A stretch of 34,742 bases of DNA from DRTC01 sp964521025 (lineage in GTDB: Bacteria > Cloacimonadota > Cloacimonadia > Cloacimonadales > TCS61), in contig CAZFPK010000036.1 in NCBI GenBank assembly GCA_964521025.1, positions 1 to 34,742 on the forward strand. The letters are read 5' to 3'. A model generated the notes under the pieces. It worked only from the letters and a program-made list of their open reading frames with translations. It was not told the DNA's origin and did no database searches. Position numbers and translations under genes: made by a program. The stretch's first letter is position 1. The number at the start of each line of letters is the position of its first letter. This document shows, one piece after another, positions 16,037 to 24,962 of the stretch.

Positions 16037-17077
16037 TCAAAACCTGAATCTCAAAGAAGACCCAACCTCATAGAATGAATACTCTTTATCAGCGATAACA
16101 AAATCAAAGAAAGAATCTGTTATGCGTTTTTCAAAATTATAGAATATTTTTGTGGAAAACTTTTTGCTGAAGGTAATTTTCAGATTGTTATTGAGTCTGA
16201 TAAGTTCATCATCCCTTCCGTAATGATAGGAATCTTCGGGATTATCGGACTGGAAATATCTCTGCTCGAGTTTATAACTCGACGAAAAATCCAGATTGTA
16301 TTTGAAAAGAAGTAAATATTTAGTAAAAGAGAGCTTACCGAAATAGATGTTTGCTTCATAAGATGCATCTTTAATAATCTCTATTCTTTCCGGTTCGAGG
16401 AAAGCATCTTCCGCATCTGCATTGGAAGTTTTATAGGAATAACGAGCAGAGAATTCCAGGTTTTTAGTAATATCCAATCCAAGACCAAATCTATTTTCCA
16501 TATTCTTCGCATCATATTCCGTAAAATATTCATTATAAAAAAGTTGAGAAAATTCAAATTTATAATCCAGATCGAGCAGGGGCAGGATTTTCCAATTGAG
16601 AAAAGAAGTATAAACATTTTTTGCATAAGAAAATTCGCGGTAAAGATTCTCTTCATCGATAACGCTTTGATATTGCCTGATATAAATTTCCGGGTAGAAA
16701 TAGTAGTTCAAAGAAAAATTCAGTTTTCTGCTCAAATACTGTTTCAATCCGAAACCGACATAATCATTATCTTTGATATAATTTTTATTGTGTTTATCGA
16801 ATTTATAAACGAATTTATAGATCTGCGTATGTCCGGTTAAGAAATTTTGTTTTAGTCTGAAATCGAATTTAACGGAAGTTACGAAATCATCGAGAGTATC
16901 GATCCGGTATTTGGCGAGATTGGTGTTGTTTTTGAATTCTGTTATATCATCTTGTGAGTATTTCAAGATATTGCTGTGATAGAAATTATTGACTTCCAAA
17001 TATGAATAAAATTCGAAAGTTTTTGCATTCAAGAATGTGAGGAAAGTTAATAAAAAGAAAAATGTGATCTTTTTCAT
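16037..17077 (-). CDS. Outer-membrane beta-barrel-like protein
   Basis: A 346-aa protein with a Sec signal (cut near Ala18, F-L-N-A-K). The rest alternates polar and aromatic/hydrophobic residues in many short strands (for example L-N-F-S-L-N-Y-Y-F-Y-P) separated by charged turns. It ends S-S-L-R-F-R-F, and a terminal Phe is the usual beta-barrel assembly signal. No named family is recognised. Its ATG overlaps the stop of the upstream gene by four bases (ATGA), and both follow pgsB-pgsC-pgsW on the same strand. Inference: it could be an outer-membrane component for handling or passing poly-gamma-glutamate in a diderm cell. Confidence 0.7.
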   Translation of the reverse strand: MKKITFFFLLTFLTFLNAKTFEFYSYLEVNNFYHSNILKYSQDDITEFKNNTNLAKYRIDTLDDFVTSVKFDFRLKQNFLTGHTQIYKFVYKFDKHNKNYIKDNDYVGFGLKQYLSRKLNFSLNYYFYPEIYIRQYQSVIDEENLYREFSYAKNVYTSFLNWKILPLLDLDYKFEFSQLFYNEYFTEYDAKNMENRFGLGLDITKNLEFSARYSYKTSNADAEDAFLEPERIEIIKDASYEANIYFGKLSFTKYLLLFKYNLDFSSSYKLEQRYFQSDNPEDSYHYGRDDELIRLNNNLKITFSKKFSTKIFYNFEKRITDSFFDFVIADKEYSFYEVGSSLRFRF

Positions 17078-17952
17078 TCCGCATAAATCCCGATAGCAGA
17101 CTTGCTGATATAGAACCGGAAGAGCAGATCTCGATTGGAATCAGCATCTTCAACTCGAATATGATGCAGACCTTTTTCCAGTTTGATGATATTAATATCG
17201 CCTGTCGATGGTATTTTTGCCATATCATATTCTATGATGGCTCTTTTTGACTTATAAGCAACATCCTCGAAAGTCATCAATAAATTATCATTATCATAAA
17301 TATTGTAACGGTAATTCGATCTATTAATGAGATTGTTCTCGAAGATCATCCTGCTGATGATCTTGAGCAGGATCGGACCTTCAAGTATGAACTCGATACT
17401 TTTAGAATTGGAAGTATAGCAGGTATAAGAACGATCATCGATTTTTAAAACCAGTTCCCGTTCATACTTTCCCGGAGAATACCTGACAAAATCAATATCC
17501 CTGTTCGAAGGAATGTGATTTTTTGCTGATATTTTTACGAGAAGTTCGATCCCGGAAAGGTTCTTTAAAATGATCTTTTGATTGGGATCATTCAAAGGCA
17601 GTTTGATCAGATTATAGGAGGAAACAGTTTCACCGCCCAGACCTCGTGAGACCTTGCTTTTTTTTACGGTTTTTTCGATAATATTGTTTTCCTCAGGAAG
17701 AGATAATTCATATCGATAAAGATTTTGAGTTTCGTTCTTTATAATTATCCTGGTATAAATTCGCAAAGTATCGATATCGACGGTAGAAAATTTCAGTTCT
17801 TCATTTTTCCGGAGTAGATAATATGTAAAAATTTTATGGTTATTCTTATTGAAAATACGAAAATTTTTGTACCCGTTACCAAAGTCGATCTGTCCGGAAA
17901 ACAGGTATGACGACAGGATAAACAAAAATATTAGAAGGAGTTTAGTTTTCAT
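17074..17952 (-). CDS. Exported protein of unknown function, coupled to the beta-barrel gene
   Basis: A 292-aa protein with a Sec signal peptide (M-K-T-K-L-L-L-I-F-L-F-I-L-S-S-Y-L-F-S). The ATG at 17952 is preferred over the upstream in-frame start at 18000 because it puts the signal at the very N-terminus. The mature part looks like beta-rich periplasmic domains, with a final segment reading 'KLEKGLHHIRVEDAD' that resembles Ig/PEGA-like folds. No family is recognised. Its stop overlaps the next gene's start, and it lies 128 bases after pgsW, with a large palindrome in that gap. Confidence 0.65.
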   Translation of the reverse strand: MKTKLLLIFLFILSSYLFSGQIDFGNGYKNFRIFNKNNHKIFTYYLLRKNEELKFSTVDIDTLRIYTRIIIKNETQNLYRYELSLPEENNIIEKTVKKSKVSRGLGGETVSSYNLIKLPLNDPNQKIILKNLSGIELLVKISAKNHIPSNRDIDFVRYSPGKYERELVLKIDDRSYTCYTSNSKSIEFILEGPILLKIISRMIFENNLINRSNYRYNIYDNDNLLMTFEDVAYKSKRAIIEYDMAKIPSTGDINIIKLEKGLHHIRVEDADSNRDLLFRFYISKSAIGIYAE

Positions 17953-17980
17953 AATTATATCCAACTCATATAAATCTCGA

Positions 17981-18021
17981 CTGGACTTCATCTCCGGCAA
18001 TTGCCGGAAGATGGAGTTCAG
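17981..18021. repeat. Long near-perfect palindrome in the pgsW downstream gap
   Basis: Arms of about 20 bp (17981-18000 and 18001-18021) pair with few mismatches and essentially no loop, centred on CCGGCAATTGCCGG (17994-18007). It sits 29 bases before the start of the exported-protein gene on the minus strand. It could be a mobile palindromic repeat or an RNA processing site between pgsW and the following pair. Confidence 0.6.
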
Positions 18022-18080
18022 AATCCGGAAAATTATTTGTTCTCAACTCCATATTACGCTTTGAAGTCGAGGCCAAATAA

Positions 18081-19196
18081 TCAGATCTCAACTTTGTTCA
18101 CATCATCTTCACTTAATTTCAGTTGTTTATGATCATAGAAAATAACGATCAAGATCAAGATAACCAGGATTGCCAGAGATATAATTGTAACAGTTGTGTT
18201 ATACCTTTCATTGACGAAGAATTTATCCTTTCCGGGTTCGGGAAGTGGTACCGGTGAGATCGGTAGATCATTGAGCTCTGCAAATTTCTCAATATTCAGT
18301 AAATGAATAATGGGAACTTTTTTCTCAGCGAACAGGAACATCGTTCCCTTTAAAGGAATATTTTTCGTGGAAATGAATCGATGATAACCCGGCGATACGA
18401 GTCTGCCATTCGTTGTATTTCCCAGACTTGATAATCCTCCGCCAATGTTAATATATAATTTTATATCGGAATTCTGAGTAAAATCTTCATAAAACTCCAT
18501 TTTTCTTCTAATGTTTTTTTCCAGGCTATTTTCCCGGATAAGAAAGGCATTATTTCTCTCGATCGCAGAGATGATCAATTCTCTTCCTATGACATTCAAT
18601 CCGCGACCGGAATCCTGACCTCCTCCTAATGAGGCTGCAATACTTTTATATGGAAAAATACCTTTGTTAAATAGAAGAGTTTCCATATCGAGCCAGGTAA
18701 AATCAGGATCGGTTGCTCCAAACATGGATGCTCCAACAGATGAAATAATGATCAGCTTCAAATCGAGGATTTCGGCTGCGCTCATGATAGCAATATTCAA
18801 AGCAGGCATCGAACCGGTACAACTCATTAATATTTTATCACCTTTTTTTAACTTTGCTTTTTTGAACATTTCCACGATAGTTGCTGCAAAATTAGGATTA
18901 AGAGTTGTAAGTTTAGATGTTAGATTTCCTCTGTCTGTGGTGATCAAAGTTTCTTTTTCGCCGATCAGGTATGTTCCGTTCGGATCGTTTTCCTTATCGA
19001 TCAATATTCCTTGAGATATCCTGTGTTCTTTTATAACATTCATTGCTTTCAACATCAGTTGGGCGGCTTCTAATTTTTCCTTATAATTTTTCTCTTCCAG
19101 AAAAACTCGGCTGTTATTTACCCAGATAAATAATATCAGGGAAACAAAGAAAAGAACGAGCAAACTCGATTTTGATTTTGCACTCGGGATGAACAT
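18081..19196 (-). CDS. pgsW: Poly-gamma-glutamate system protein PgsW
   Basis: A 371-aa protein anchored by two membrane segments (about residues 10-28 and 336-354), with a large domain between them. It contains M-S-C-T-G-S-M-P-A-L-N and I-I-S-S-V-G-A-S-M-F-G-A-T-D-P-D, conserved-looking motifs of the PgsW family that accompanies pgsB and pgsC in many non-Bacillus genomes. The exact biochemical role is unknown. The ATG has AAGGAG 4 bases upstream. It lies 106 bases after pgsC on the same strand. Family identity rests on motifs and location together. Confidence 0.8.
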   Translation of the reverse strand: MFIPSAKSKSSLLVLFFVSLILFIWVNNSRVFLEEKNYKEKLEAAQLMLKAMNVIKEHRISQGILIDKENDPNGTYLIGEKETLITTDRGNLTSKLTTLNPNFAATIVEMFKKAKLKKGDKILMSCTGSMPALNIAIMSAAEILDLKLIIISSVGASMFGATDPDFTWLDMETLLFNKGIFPYKSIAASLGGGQDSGRGLNVIGRELIISAIERNNAFLIRENSLEKNIRRKMEFYEDFTQNSDIKLYINIGGGLSSLGNTTNGRLVSPGYHRFISTKNIPLKGTMFLFAEKKVPIIHLLNIEKFAELNDLPISPVPLPEPGKDKFFVNERYNTTVTIISLAILVILILIVIFYDHKQLKLSEDDVNKVEI

Positions 19197-19302
19197 TATT
19201 CTCCTTTTATTACTTATGACTTTTATTAATTATTCACAAACAAACACAACTCATCGACAGAATAAAATCAGGTGTTTTCTTGAAGGTCTGTAACAATTTT
19301 TC

Positions 19303-19752
19303 TTATCCAATTATCTGTCCTTTAAAGATCAAGATCAGGATGAACCTGACGATCACAGCAGCAATTGTCATTATGGTTAAAGTTTTTATTATTCCCTGTT
19401 TTTCCATAGAATTAGCGATCAAGCCCGGGATAATGTATCCGATCACATTTACTGCATAATAGGTCGGAAGGAAGGAAAATAAACCATAAGTTCTGGCAAT
19501 CCATCCTAAAATAAACCCCAGCAGAACCGAAATAACCATCCTTCTTCTGCCGTAAATGAACATCACTTTCCCAAGCAGCTTGACAATCGCAACTACAATA
19601 AAACTGATCAATAATGTAGCAAAAATCGTAACAGGATGATGAAGGAACATGGCAACATAACCGGCAACAACGATTCCTCCGGCAGCTGCTCCAAATGTCT
19701 CCAGGAAAAAGAGACTGATGATAACTCCTAAACCAATGGCAACTTCAAACAT
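19303..19752 (-). CDS. pgsC: Poly-gamma-glutamate biosynthesis membrane protein PgsC (CapC)
   Basis: A small integral membrane protein, 149 aa, the usual PgsC length, with about five membrane segments. It opens 'MFEVAIGLGVIISLFFLE', a recognisable PgsC start, and carries a central G-R-R-R-M motif. It forms the polymerase complex with PgsB in the inner membrane. It starts 39 bases after the pgsB stop; AAGGAG lies about 12 bases upstream of the ATG. Confidence 0.9.
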   Translation of the reverse strand: MFEVAIGLGVIISLFFLETFGAAAGGIVVAGYVAMFLHHPVTIFATLLISFIVVAIVKLLGKVMFIYGRRRMVISVLLGFILGWIARTYGLFSFLPTYYAVNVIGYIIPGLIANSMEKQGIIKTLTIMTIAAVIVRFILILIFKGQIIG

Positions 19753-19791
19753 TACTTCAATATTCTCCTTAAAAATTCTTTGGAAATTTCC

Positions 19792-20967
19792 TTATCTGTG
19801 CATAGACTCCCAATCCTTACTGATAAAATATTCTAAAATTATGCCACCGTTTCCTCCAATATTGCCGATCCCGAATAACAAGATTTCTTTATCAACGAGT
19901 TGAGAAACTTTTTCAACGAGGTCTTTTCCGTTTATCCAACCGATGGCGTGAATTTTATTGCCCGGTATTCCTCGTCGTAAAGCATAAGATTTGATTCTCT
20001 GCTCCTGGTCTCCAATTAGAAAGAGTTCGTCAAACTGCATATCGGTCAGCATTTTTAATAACTGTTTTGAGCGGAACATTCTGTCTGAACGAGTATTCAA
20101 AACAACAGCGATTTTCTCGATATGTCTATGAATTCCCCTGATATGATCGATGAGAAATTTAGTCGATTCCGGATCGTTGGCAGCAAAGGAATGAGCAAAG
20201 AAGATTTCCTTTTTATGATGTTCATATTTAAAGATCTCGGTTGCTCCCAGATCGGGTTTTGCTTCATACATCGAGTTCAATGCGTCTTGTTTATCGATCC
20301 CGAAATGCTTGCACACGGCGAGTGATAACGCTACATTTTCCTGATGTTCGATATGTGAAAAACCTTGCATATTTTCGTCTGATATCAAAACAGGATCAGC
20401 ATAGATCATCTCTGATTTGAGTTTTTCAGCTTCTTTCTTCATTAGGGGGAACATCTTATTTTCGGAAGTGAAAGCAGTTCCTTTTTTGGGAATTGTATTG
20501 CATAAAGATAAAGTTACATTTCGGATTCCCGGACCCATCAGATCAAGATGATCCGGTCTACTGTTCGTAATCACACAAATATCTGCTTTCACCATTTTAT
20601 GTTCGGTTACCCATTGATATTCCGGATTTATAGCCATACATTCCAGAACCAGGAAATCTATTTTTTTTTGAGCAGCAAATTTAATGATCTTTAACTGCTC
20701 TTTAATATTTGCTCCAAAATGGCGAACTACAGGTATTTCGTTACCATCTTCGAAAATAAAACGAGGAGCCGAACCAGTCGTTTTAGCCAGTGTTTTTTTC
20801 CCTCCGGTTCGCAAACCGGCTGCGATCAAACGGGTTACGCTTGATTTACCGCGTGTTCCGTTCACATGTATGATCACCGGGATCTGCCTGCGATACGCTT
20901 GATGACGATGATATTCGATGATTCCAAAAATTATCAGGATCAGCAAACCAATCATTAGAATATACAT
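19792..20967 (-). CDS. pgsB: Poly-gamma-glutamate synthase PgsB (CapB)
   Basis: An ATP-dependent amide ligase that joins glutamate units through gamma-carboxyls; Mur-ligase-like, membrane-associated. At 391 aa the length is typical. It shows an N-terminal membrane segment (1-18), P-loop N-G-T-R-G-K-S-S (36-43), E-C-M-A-I-N-P-E-Y-Q after the first core strand, N-S-R-P-D-H-L-D-L-M-G metal/acyl-phosphate region, and the C-terminal L-N-T-R-S-D-R. The start at 20967 lacks a clear ribosome site. pgsC and pgsW follow. The fourth classical component, PgsA (CapA), is not in the window. Confidence 0.95.
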   Translation of the reverse strand: MYILMIGLLILIIFGIIEYHRHQAYRRQIPVIIHVNGTRGKSSVTRLIAAGLRTGGKKTLAKTTGSAPRFIFEDGNEIPVVRHFGANIKEQLKIIKFAAQKKIDFLVLECMAINPEYQWVTEHKMVKADICVITNSRPDHLDLMGPGIRNVTLSLCNTIPKKGTAFTSENKMFPLMKKEAEKLKSEMIYADPVLISDENMQGFSHIEHQENVALSLAVCKHFGIDKQDALNSMYEAKPDLGATEIFKYEHHKKEIFFAHSFAANDPESTKFLIDHIRGIHRHIEKIAVVLNTRSDRMFRSKQLLKMLTDMQFDELFLIGDQEQRIKSYALRRGIPGNKIHAIGWINGKDLVEKVSQLVDKEILLFGIGNIGGNGGIILEYFISKDWESMHR

Positions 20968-21319
20968 ATTTTTTTTACAATATATTTCCGAAGATTCCCT
21001 CAGAGGATTTCTCTCAACTGAGATTCGGAAAGTTCATTCTCGCTTAAATGTTTTTGATCATTCCAATCTAGGACAGCCTGTGTGAAAATTATAATTTATC
21101 GACAAATTATACAAAACTGTCATCCTGAGCGTAGTCGAAGGATTTTGTTTAATTTATTGAATTGTGAGTCTTCCCCGAAAAGTCGGGATTCAGACTGACA
21201 ATTCTTTTCATAAAATGCTGTTTTCACACAACCTCAGGAGCGTTTGAACGAGATATTTCCAACCTTCCGAAACTATAAGAAAGAGAAGCAGGAAGAAAGC
21301 TGCGGAAGGTGATGGTACT
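20968..21319. other. Repeat-filled gap upstream of pgsB
   Basis: There is no gene in these about 350 bases. Contents: TTTCCGAA (20985-20992) / TTCGGAAA (21024-21031) inverted repeat; TGTGTGAAAA (21079-21088) / TTTTCACACA (21221-21230) inverted repeat; nested between these the 83-bp element at 21118-21200; and ACCTTCCG (21262-21269) / CGGAAGGT (21303-21310) just past the stop of the next gene. The pgsB promoter should lie in the first part but no clear boxes were picked out. Confidence 0.65.
21118..21200. repeat. 83-bp TGTCATCCTGAGC-type repeat
   Basis: It starts TGTCATCCTGAGCGTAGTCG and ends CAGACTGACA, so its ends are inverted (TGTCA...TGA / TCA...TGACA). Inner TCCCCGA/TCGGGA can also pair. 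The opening word is a dispersed intergenic repeat seen in many bacterial genomes (recalled, not searched here). Confidence 0.65.
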
Positions 21320-24300
21320 TTATCTCACTAAAAGACACTTTTTGATCTCCGATCTTTTGTCCCCGTAAACCAGTTTATAGAAATAAATTCCGGATGAAAC
21401 CGGTTTGCTGGATTCGTCCCTTCCGTTCCATTCGACCAATCCTTCGATTCCGTTCAGGATGACAGGAATAGACTTCACTTTCTGACCTTTCATATTGTAA
21501 ATCAAAATCTCTGCGTCCTTTCCGTTCTCTGCGGTGAGATTGAAAAAAATATTAGTCGAGATTCTGAACGGATTAGGGAAATTATCGAGTAATTTAAAAT
21601 CAGAATCGGAAATCGTTTCATCTTCAGCAAGGGTATATTCATCGGGCGGATCTGTCGTGAATTTTATTGCTAACCCTTGTTGCAATTCGGTCGCACTTGC
21701 CGGGTAAATGTTGGCATAAGTATAAAGAATTCCATCTGATTGAGTTGGATTTTCGATACCGACAGTGCAGTAATTTCCATCAGTGTCGATATTATGGACT
21801 TCAAAATAATTAATTTGAATTTCCCCGTTTCCATCGATAGTCGGATAAAAATCAGGGTCATATAAAATTATCTCAAATTTTTCTACTGATTCATTGTCAT
21901 CACGATTATAACATTCATTCCATTCGATGATGAAAGTATTGTCAACCTGATCATAATAATGACAGATCCTCATGTCCGCATAAATCTCATTGATCTCGTC
22001 GATCTCTTCCCCGATCAGGTCATCCCAGAAAGCGGCAACCATAGCATAAGGTCCGAGAGCTGCCGGAATATTCCAGTTCCTGAAATTCGTTTCCCAGGTT
22101 GGAACAAACGAAATCCAACCATTCGTACAGATGGAGATGCTGTCAAATTCTGTTCCGTAAAATTTAAAATCAAAAGGCAGGTCTATCGATTGCGTTTGGT
22201 CATCAGGAAGAAGAAAAACCGAGCCGTTTCCACCTTCATCCGGATCGATCTCGATCCATTCATAAGTAGGAGTTTCTTCATAACCGGCATCAAAACTGTC
22301 ATACGCAAAATATCCAAAACTATCGTGTCCTGTCGGATGAGTATTATCGACATTTCCAACAACGATTGTGAAAATGGTCGAGGTCATTAATCCATTATCA
22401 TCGAATAAATTCAACTCGAAAGAGACATTTCGTCCAATAAAACAGTCTTCCTCCACATCGACCGGGAATGTTCCCATACTTGTTCCTCCAACCGCGACAT
22501 CACCGAAATTAATAATGATCTCCCCGACGCTTGCAGCATCGCTCAAAGAAGTTAAAGTTCCTTGCAGGTTTACAGCATCGACTGTTCCGATATTTCCAAT
22601 CGTAACATCTAAATCATTTGCTCCCAAGTCCAGGTAATTATTTCCACTCGCAGAAAATTCAGTAACTTCAAAGATAAGGCTGCTGACTATCAATTCCAGT
22701 TTAGCATCACATCCGTCAGAAATATCGAGATCGAATGCGAGAACTTCGTTATCCGGACAGGATGCTAAAACTTCAAATTGGAAATTCTGAGTAGAAGTCG
22801 CCCCTGCTCCGATATTCCCAAAATCGGCGGAATTATCGGTGATATTCACAAACTCATTTTCCGAACTTAAAACTGCTGTGATCGAATTTGCAGTTTGAGA
22901 ACCGAAATTTTTCAAATTTACTTCCAGTTGGATATCTTCTCCTGAAATAACTGCCGTATCTGTTTGATAGGAATACAATCCGACATCTGTTGCCGAGGAA
23001 ACAACATCTATATCCTGGATTAGAGGAATATGATTCGGTTTCGTAATTGTAACCTGGATCGTTCCTTCGGTAAGAGAATCAAAATACATAGTTGCCTGTC
23101 CGTTATCTATGATTTCAACATTATAGAATTCATCTGTTTTCATCGCAGTAATGATCCCGCCCTCAAGGTCTGGAACGCTAACATCGAGATAACTTATACC
23201 GATCGTAACTTCAGACGGCAAAGTACAGGTGATCTCTGTCGGAATTTTAGTCCACATAGATAAAGAAGGATCTCCTAAAATATTATAAACATGGAAATAG
23301 AATTCAACATTGCCACCCGGTTCTCTATCCAGAGGGAAATTATTATATAATTCTAATTTTCCTCGCAAAACAGCGAGTCCCAGAGTCAGGATATCTTCAT
23401 TCAATAATCCGTAATAAAATCCTGAAAAAATAGAATTGTTCAATTTTGTATGAGTATACAGATCCGAAGGTCCGACGATAGCTACACAACCTTTTGGTAA
23501 GGTTGGGGAACCATCTCTGAAAAATACTTCCCCAAAGCAAGGATCCACATTATTGGCAAAATCCACAGTATTGCATACGATCGAAGTAACTACAGGTAAT
23601 TTTTCTCCATTATTCAAATCCTCCAGGTCATCGATATGATATTCAGGATAATGCCAGCCATTAGCGTCCCCCCAACCGCGATAACTGACAAATCCAACTC
23701 CTTCATTGATAGCAGCGTTGATCTCGGGAGCAGCAAAGTGAGTAGGCGGGTAATAAATTTCATCAATTTCCGTATAACCATAATCAACCATCTTGTCTTT
23801 TAACCATTTACTGACCTTTTTAGGAGTTGTCGGAGTTGGTGGTGAAGTGGAATAATTCCCGGCAACCAGAAGCGCTTCCGTAAACCAATCCGTATTTTCC
23901 ATATACGGTGTTTTCTCATAAACAAATTGTTTATTGAGAATTGTCCATAATTCCATGATCGCATCGATGGAAAACCTGCCGACGATCATTTCCGGGAAAT
24001 AGTCTTCCCCGGCAAGCAGTGTGTAGGGATGATCGGTTACATCATTTTCCGCACTTATATAAAAAGAAGGGATTTCAAAAGGAGCATCGACATCGCCGGT
24101 CAGTAATAAAAAATCAGGAGGAGTCTCGGAATTGTCATAAAGATTTTGAAGATAACTTTTTATTTGAGCACTCGTACTTCCGGTTTCGTCGAGTGTAACG
24201 ACCTCTGTAAAAGTTCCTTTCGCATTTTTCCAAATTACATAATCATCAAAGTAACCGGCTAAATTGGAAAAGGTTATGATCAGCATTCGGGCGGGTTCTG

Positions 24301-24784
24301 TGGTTGCATCCCGTAAATAGGAGGTTTCAAAATTATCGACAAAAGACTTATAAACAGGCAGGAATGCTTTTGATATTCTGGTTGGAACATCCTGCACATT
24401 TACAGGCTTCACTTCAAGGTCGATGCTTTTCAATGTAGAAACCGTTTCTCGATCTTTTACGGAAGTTTTGATCCTGACCTGATGACCGAAAAGATCTCTC
24501 ATAATAAAACTATCGGTAATTTCAACCCGGGATGCTCCATCGATGATCTCATCCCTGAGATGTTCTCCGTTTTTAGAGAAGATCGAAATTTCACAGCTAT
24601 TCACGGAAATTTCCGCATCGAGAGCAGGCAGAGCAATTGTTTTGTAAATATCTTTCTGCTGCATCGAATTTCTCTCATTCTCAAAATTGATTGTAATATT
24701 GCCGTTATTATTACTGAAATTTATTTCCGTAAAAAGGTAAAGTGCGGAAATGATCAGCATAAAAGTGATCATATTTTTTTTCAT
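21320..24784 (-). CDS. C25-like (gingipain fold) surface protein with Trp at the catalytic His position
   Basis: A 1154-aa secreted protein. Order: signal peptide (about 1-18), C25-like domain (about 165-540), two Ig/CARDB-like beta domains (about 600-820), a lectin-like module (about 821-1044; L-P-F-D-F-K-F-Y-G, I-C-T-N-G-W-I-S) shared with the protein at 30486-34742, and a T9SS-type sorting domain (about 1060-1154, N-F-P-N-P-F). The nucleophile Cys404 (S-I-V-C-N-T) is kept, but 33 residues before it, where gingipains have the His of G-H-G, there is Trp371 in R-G-W-G-D. His378 follows nearby. It is either a degenerate or a divergent peptidase. AGGAGG precedes the ATG. Confidence 0.85.
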   Translation of the reverse strand: MKKNMITFMLIISALYLFTEINFSNNNGNITINFENERNSMQQKDIYKTIALPALDAEISVNSCEISIFSKNGEHLRDEIIDGASRVEITDSFIMRDLFGHQVRIKTSVKDRETVSTLKSIDLEVKPVNVQDVPTRISKAFLPVYKSFVDNFETSYLRDATTEPARMLIITFSNLAGYFDDYVIWKNAKGTFTEVVTLDETGSTSAQIKSYLQNLYDNSETPPDFLLLTGDVDAPFEIPSFYISAENDVTDHPYTLLAGEDYFPEMIVGRFSIDAIMELWTILNKQFVYEKTPYMENTDWFTEALLVAGNYSTSPPTPTTPKKVSKWLKDKMVDYGYTEIDEIYYPPTHFAAPEINAAINEGVGFVSYRGWGDANGWHYPEYHIDDLEDLNNGEKLPVVTSIVCNTVDFANNVDPCFGEVFFRDGSPTLPKGCVAIVGPSDLYTHTKLNNSIFSGFYYGLLNEDILTLGLAVLRGKLELYNNFPLDREPGGNVEFYFHVYNILGDPSLSMWTKIPTEITCTLPSEVTIGISYLDVSVPDLEGGIITAMKTDEFYNVEIIDNGQATMYFDSLTEGTIQVTITKPNHIPLIQDIDVVSSATDVGLYSYQTDTAVISGEDIQLEVNLKNFGSQTANSITAVLSSENEFVNITDNSADFGNIGAGATSTQNFQFEVLASCPDNEVLAFDLDISDGCDAKLELIVSSLIFEVTEFSASGNNYLDLGANDLDVTIGNIGTVDAVNLQGTLTSLSDAASVGEIIINFGDVAVGGTSMGTFPVDVEEDCFIGRNVSFELNLFDDNGLMTSTIFTIVVGNVDNTHPTGHDSFGYFAYDSFDAGYEETPTYEWIEIDPDEGGNGSVFLLPDDQTQSIDLPFDFKFYGTEFDSISICTNGWISFVPTWETNFRNWNIPAALGPYAMVAAFWDDLIGEEIDEINEIYADMRICHYYDQVDNTFIIEWNECYNRDDNESVEKFEIILYDPDFYPTIDGNGEIQINYFEVHNIDTDGNYCTVGIENPTQSDGILYTYANIYPASATELQQGLAIKFTTDPPDEYTLAEDETISDSDFKLLDNFPNPFRISTNIFFNLTAENGKDAEILIYNMKGQKVKSIPVILNGIEGLVEWNGRDESSKPVSSGIYFYKLVYGDKRSEIKKCLLVR

Positions 24785-24962
24785 GTTTCCTCCTATTTTG
24801 TTTCACGGAACTCCCTTTCGTTGTAATTTTGAATCTCCGATTCAAATAATTTTTTATAAATTTCCGGACCTTTGTTGAGAGAATTATTTTGAGAACGCTT
24901 CGGAAAGAATCCTGAAAAGAACGAAGCGGAACTTCTGATTTACAACGATTCGGAGAAGCGTG

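Noticed and set aside
17953..18000. 16-residue N-terminal extension of the exported protein
   Set aside because: It would bury the signal peptide and crosses the palindrome; the ATG at 17952 is the better start.
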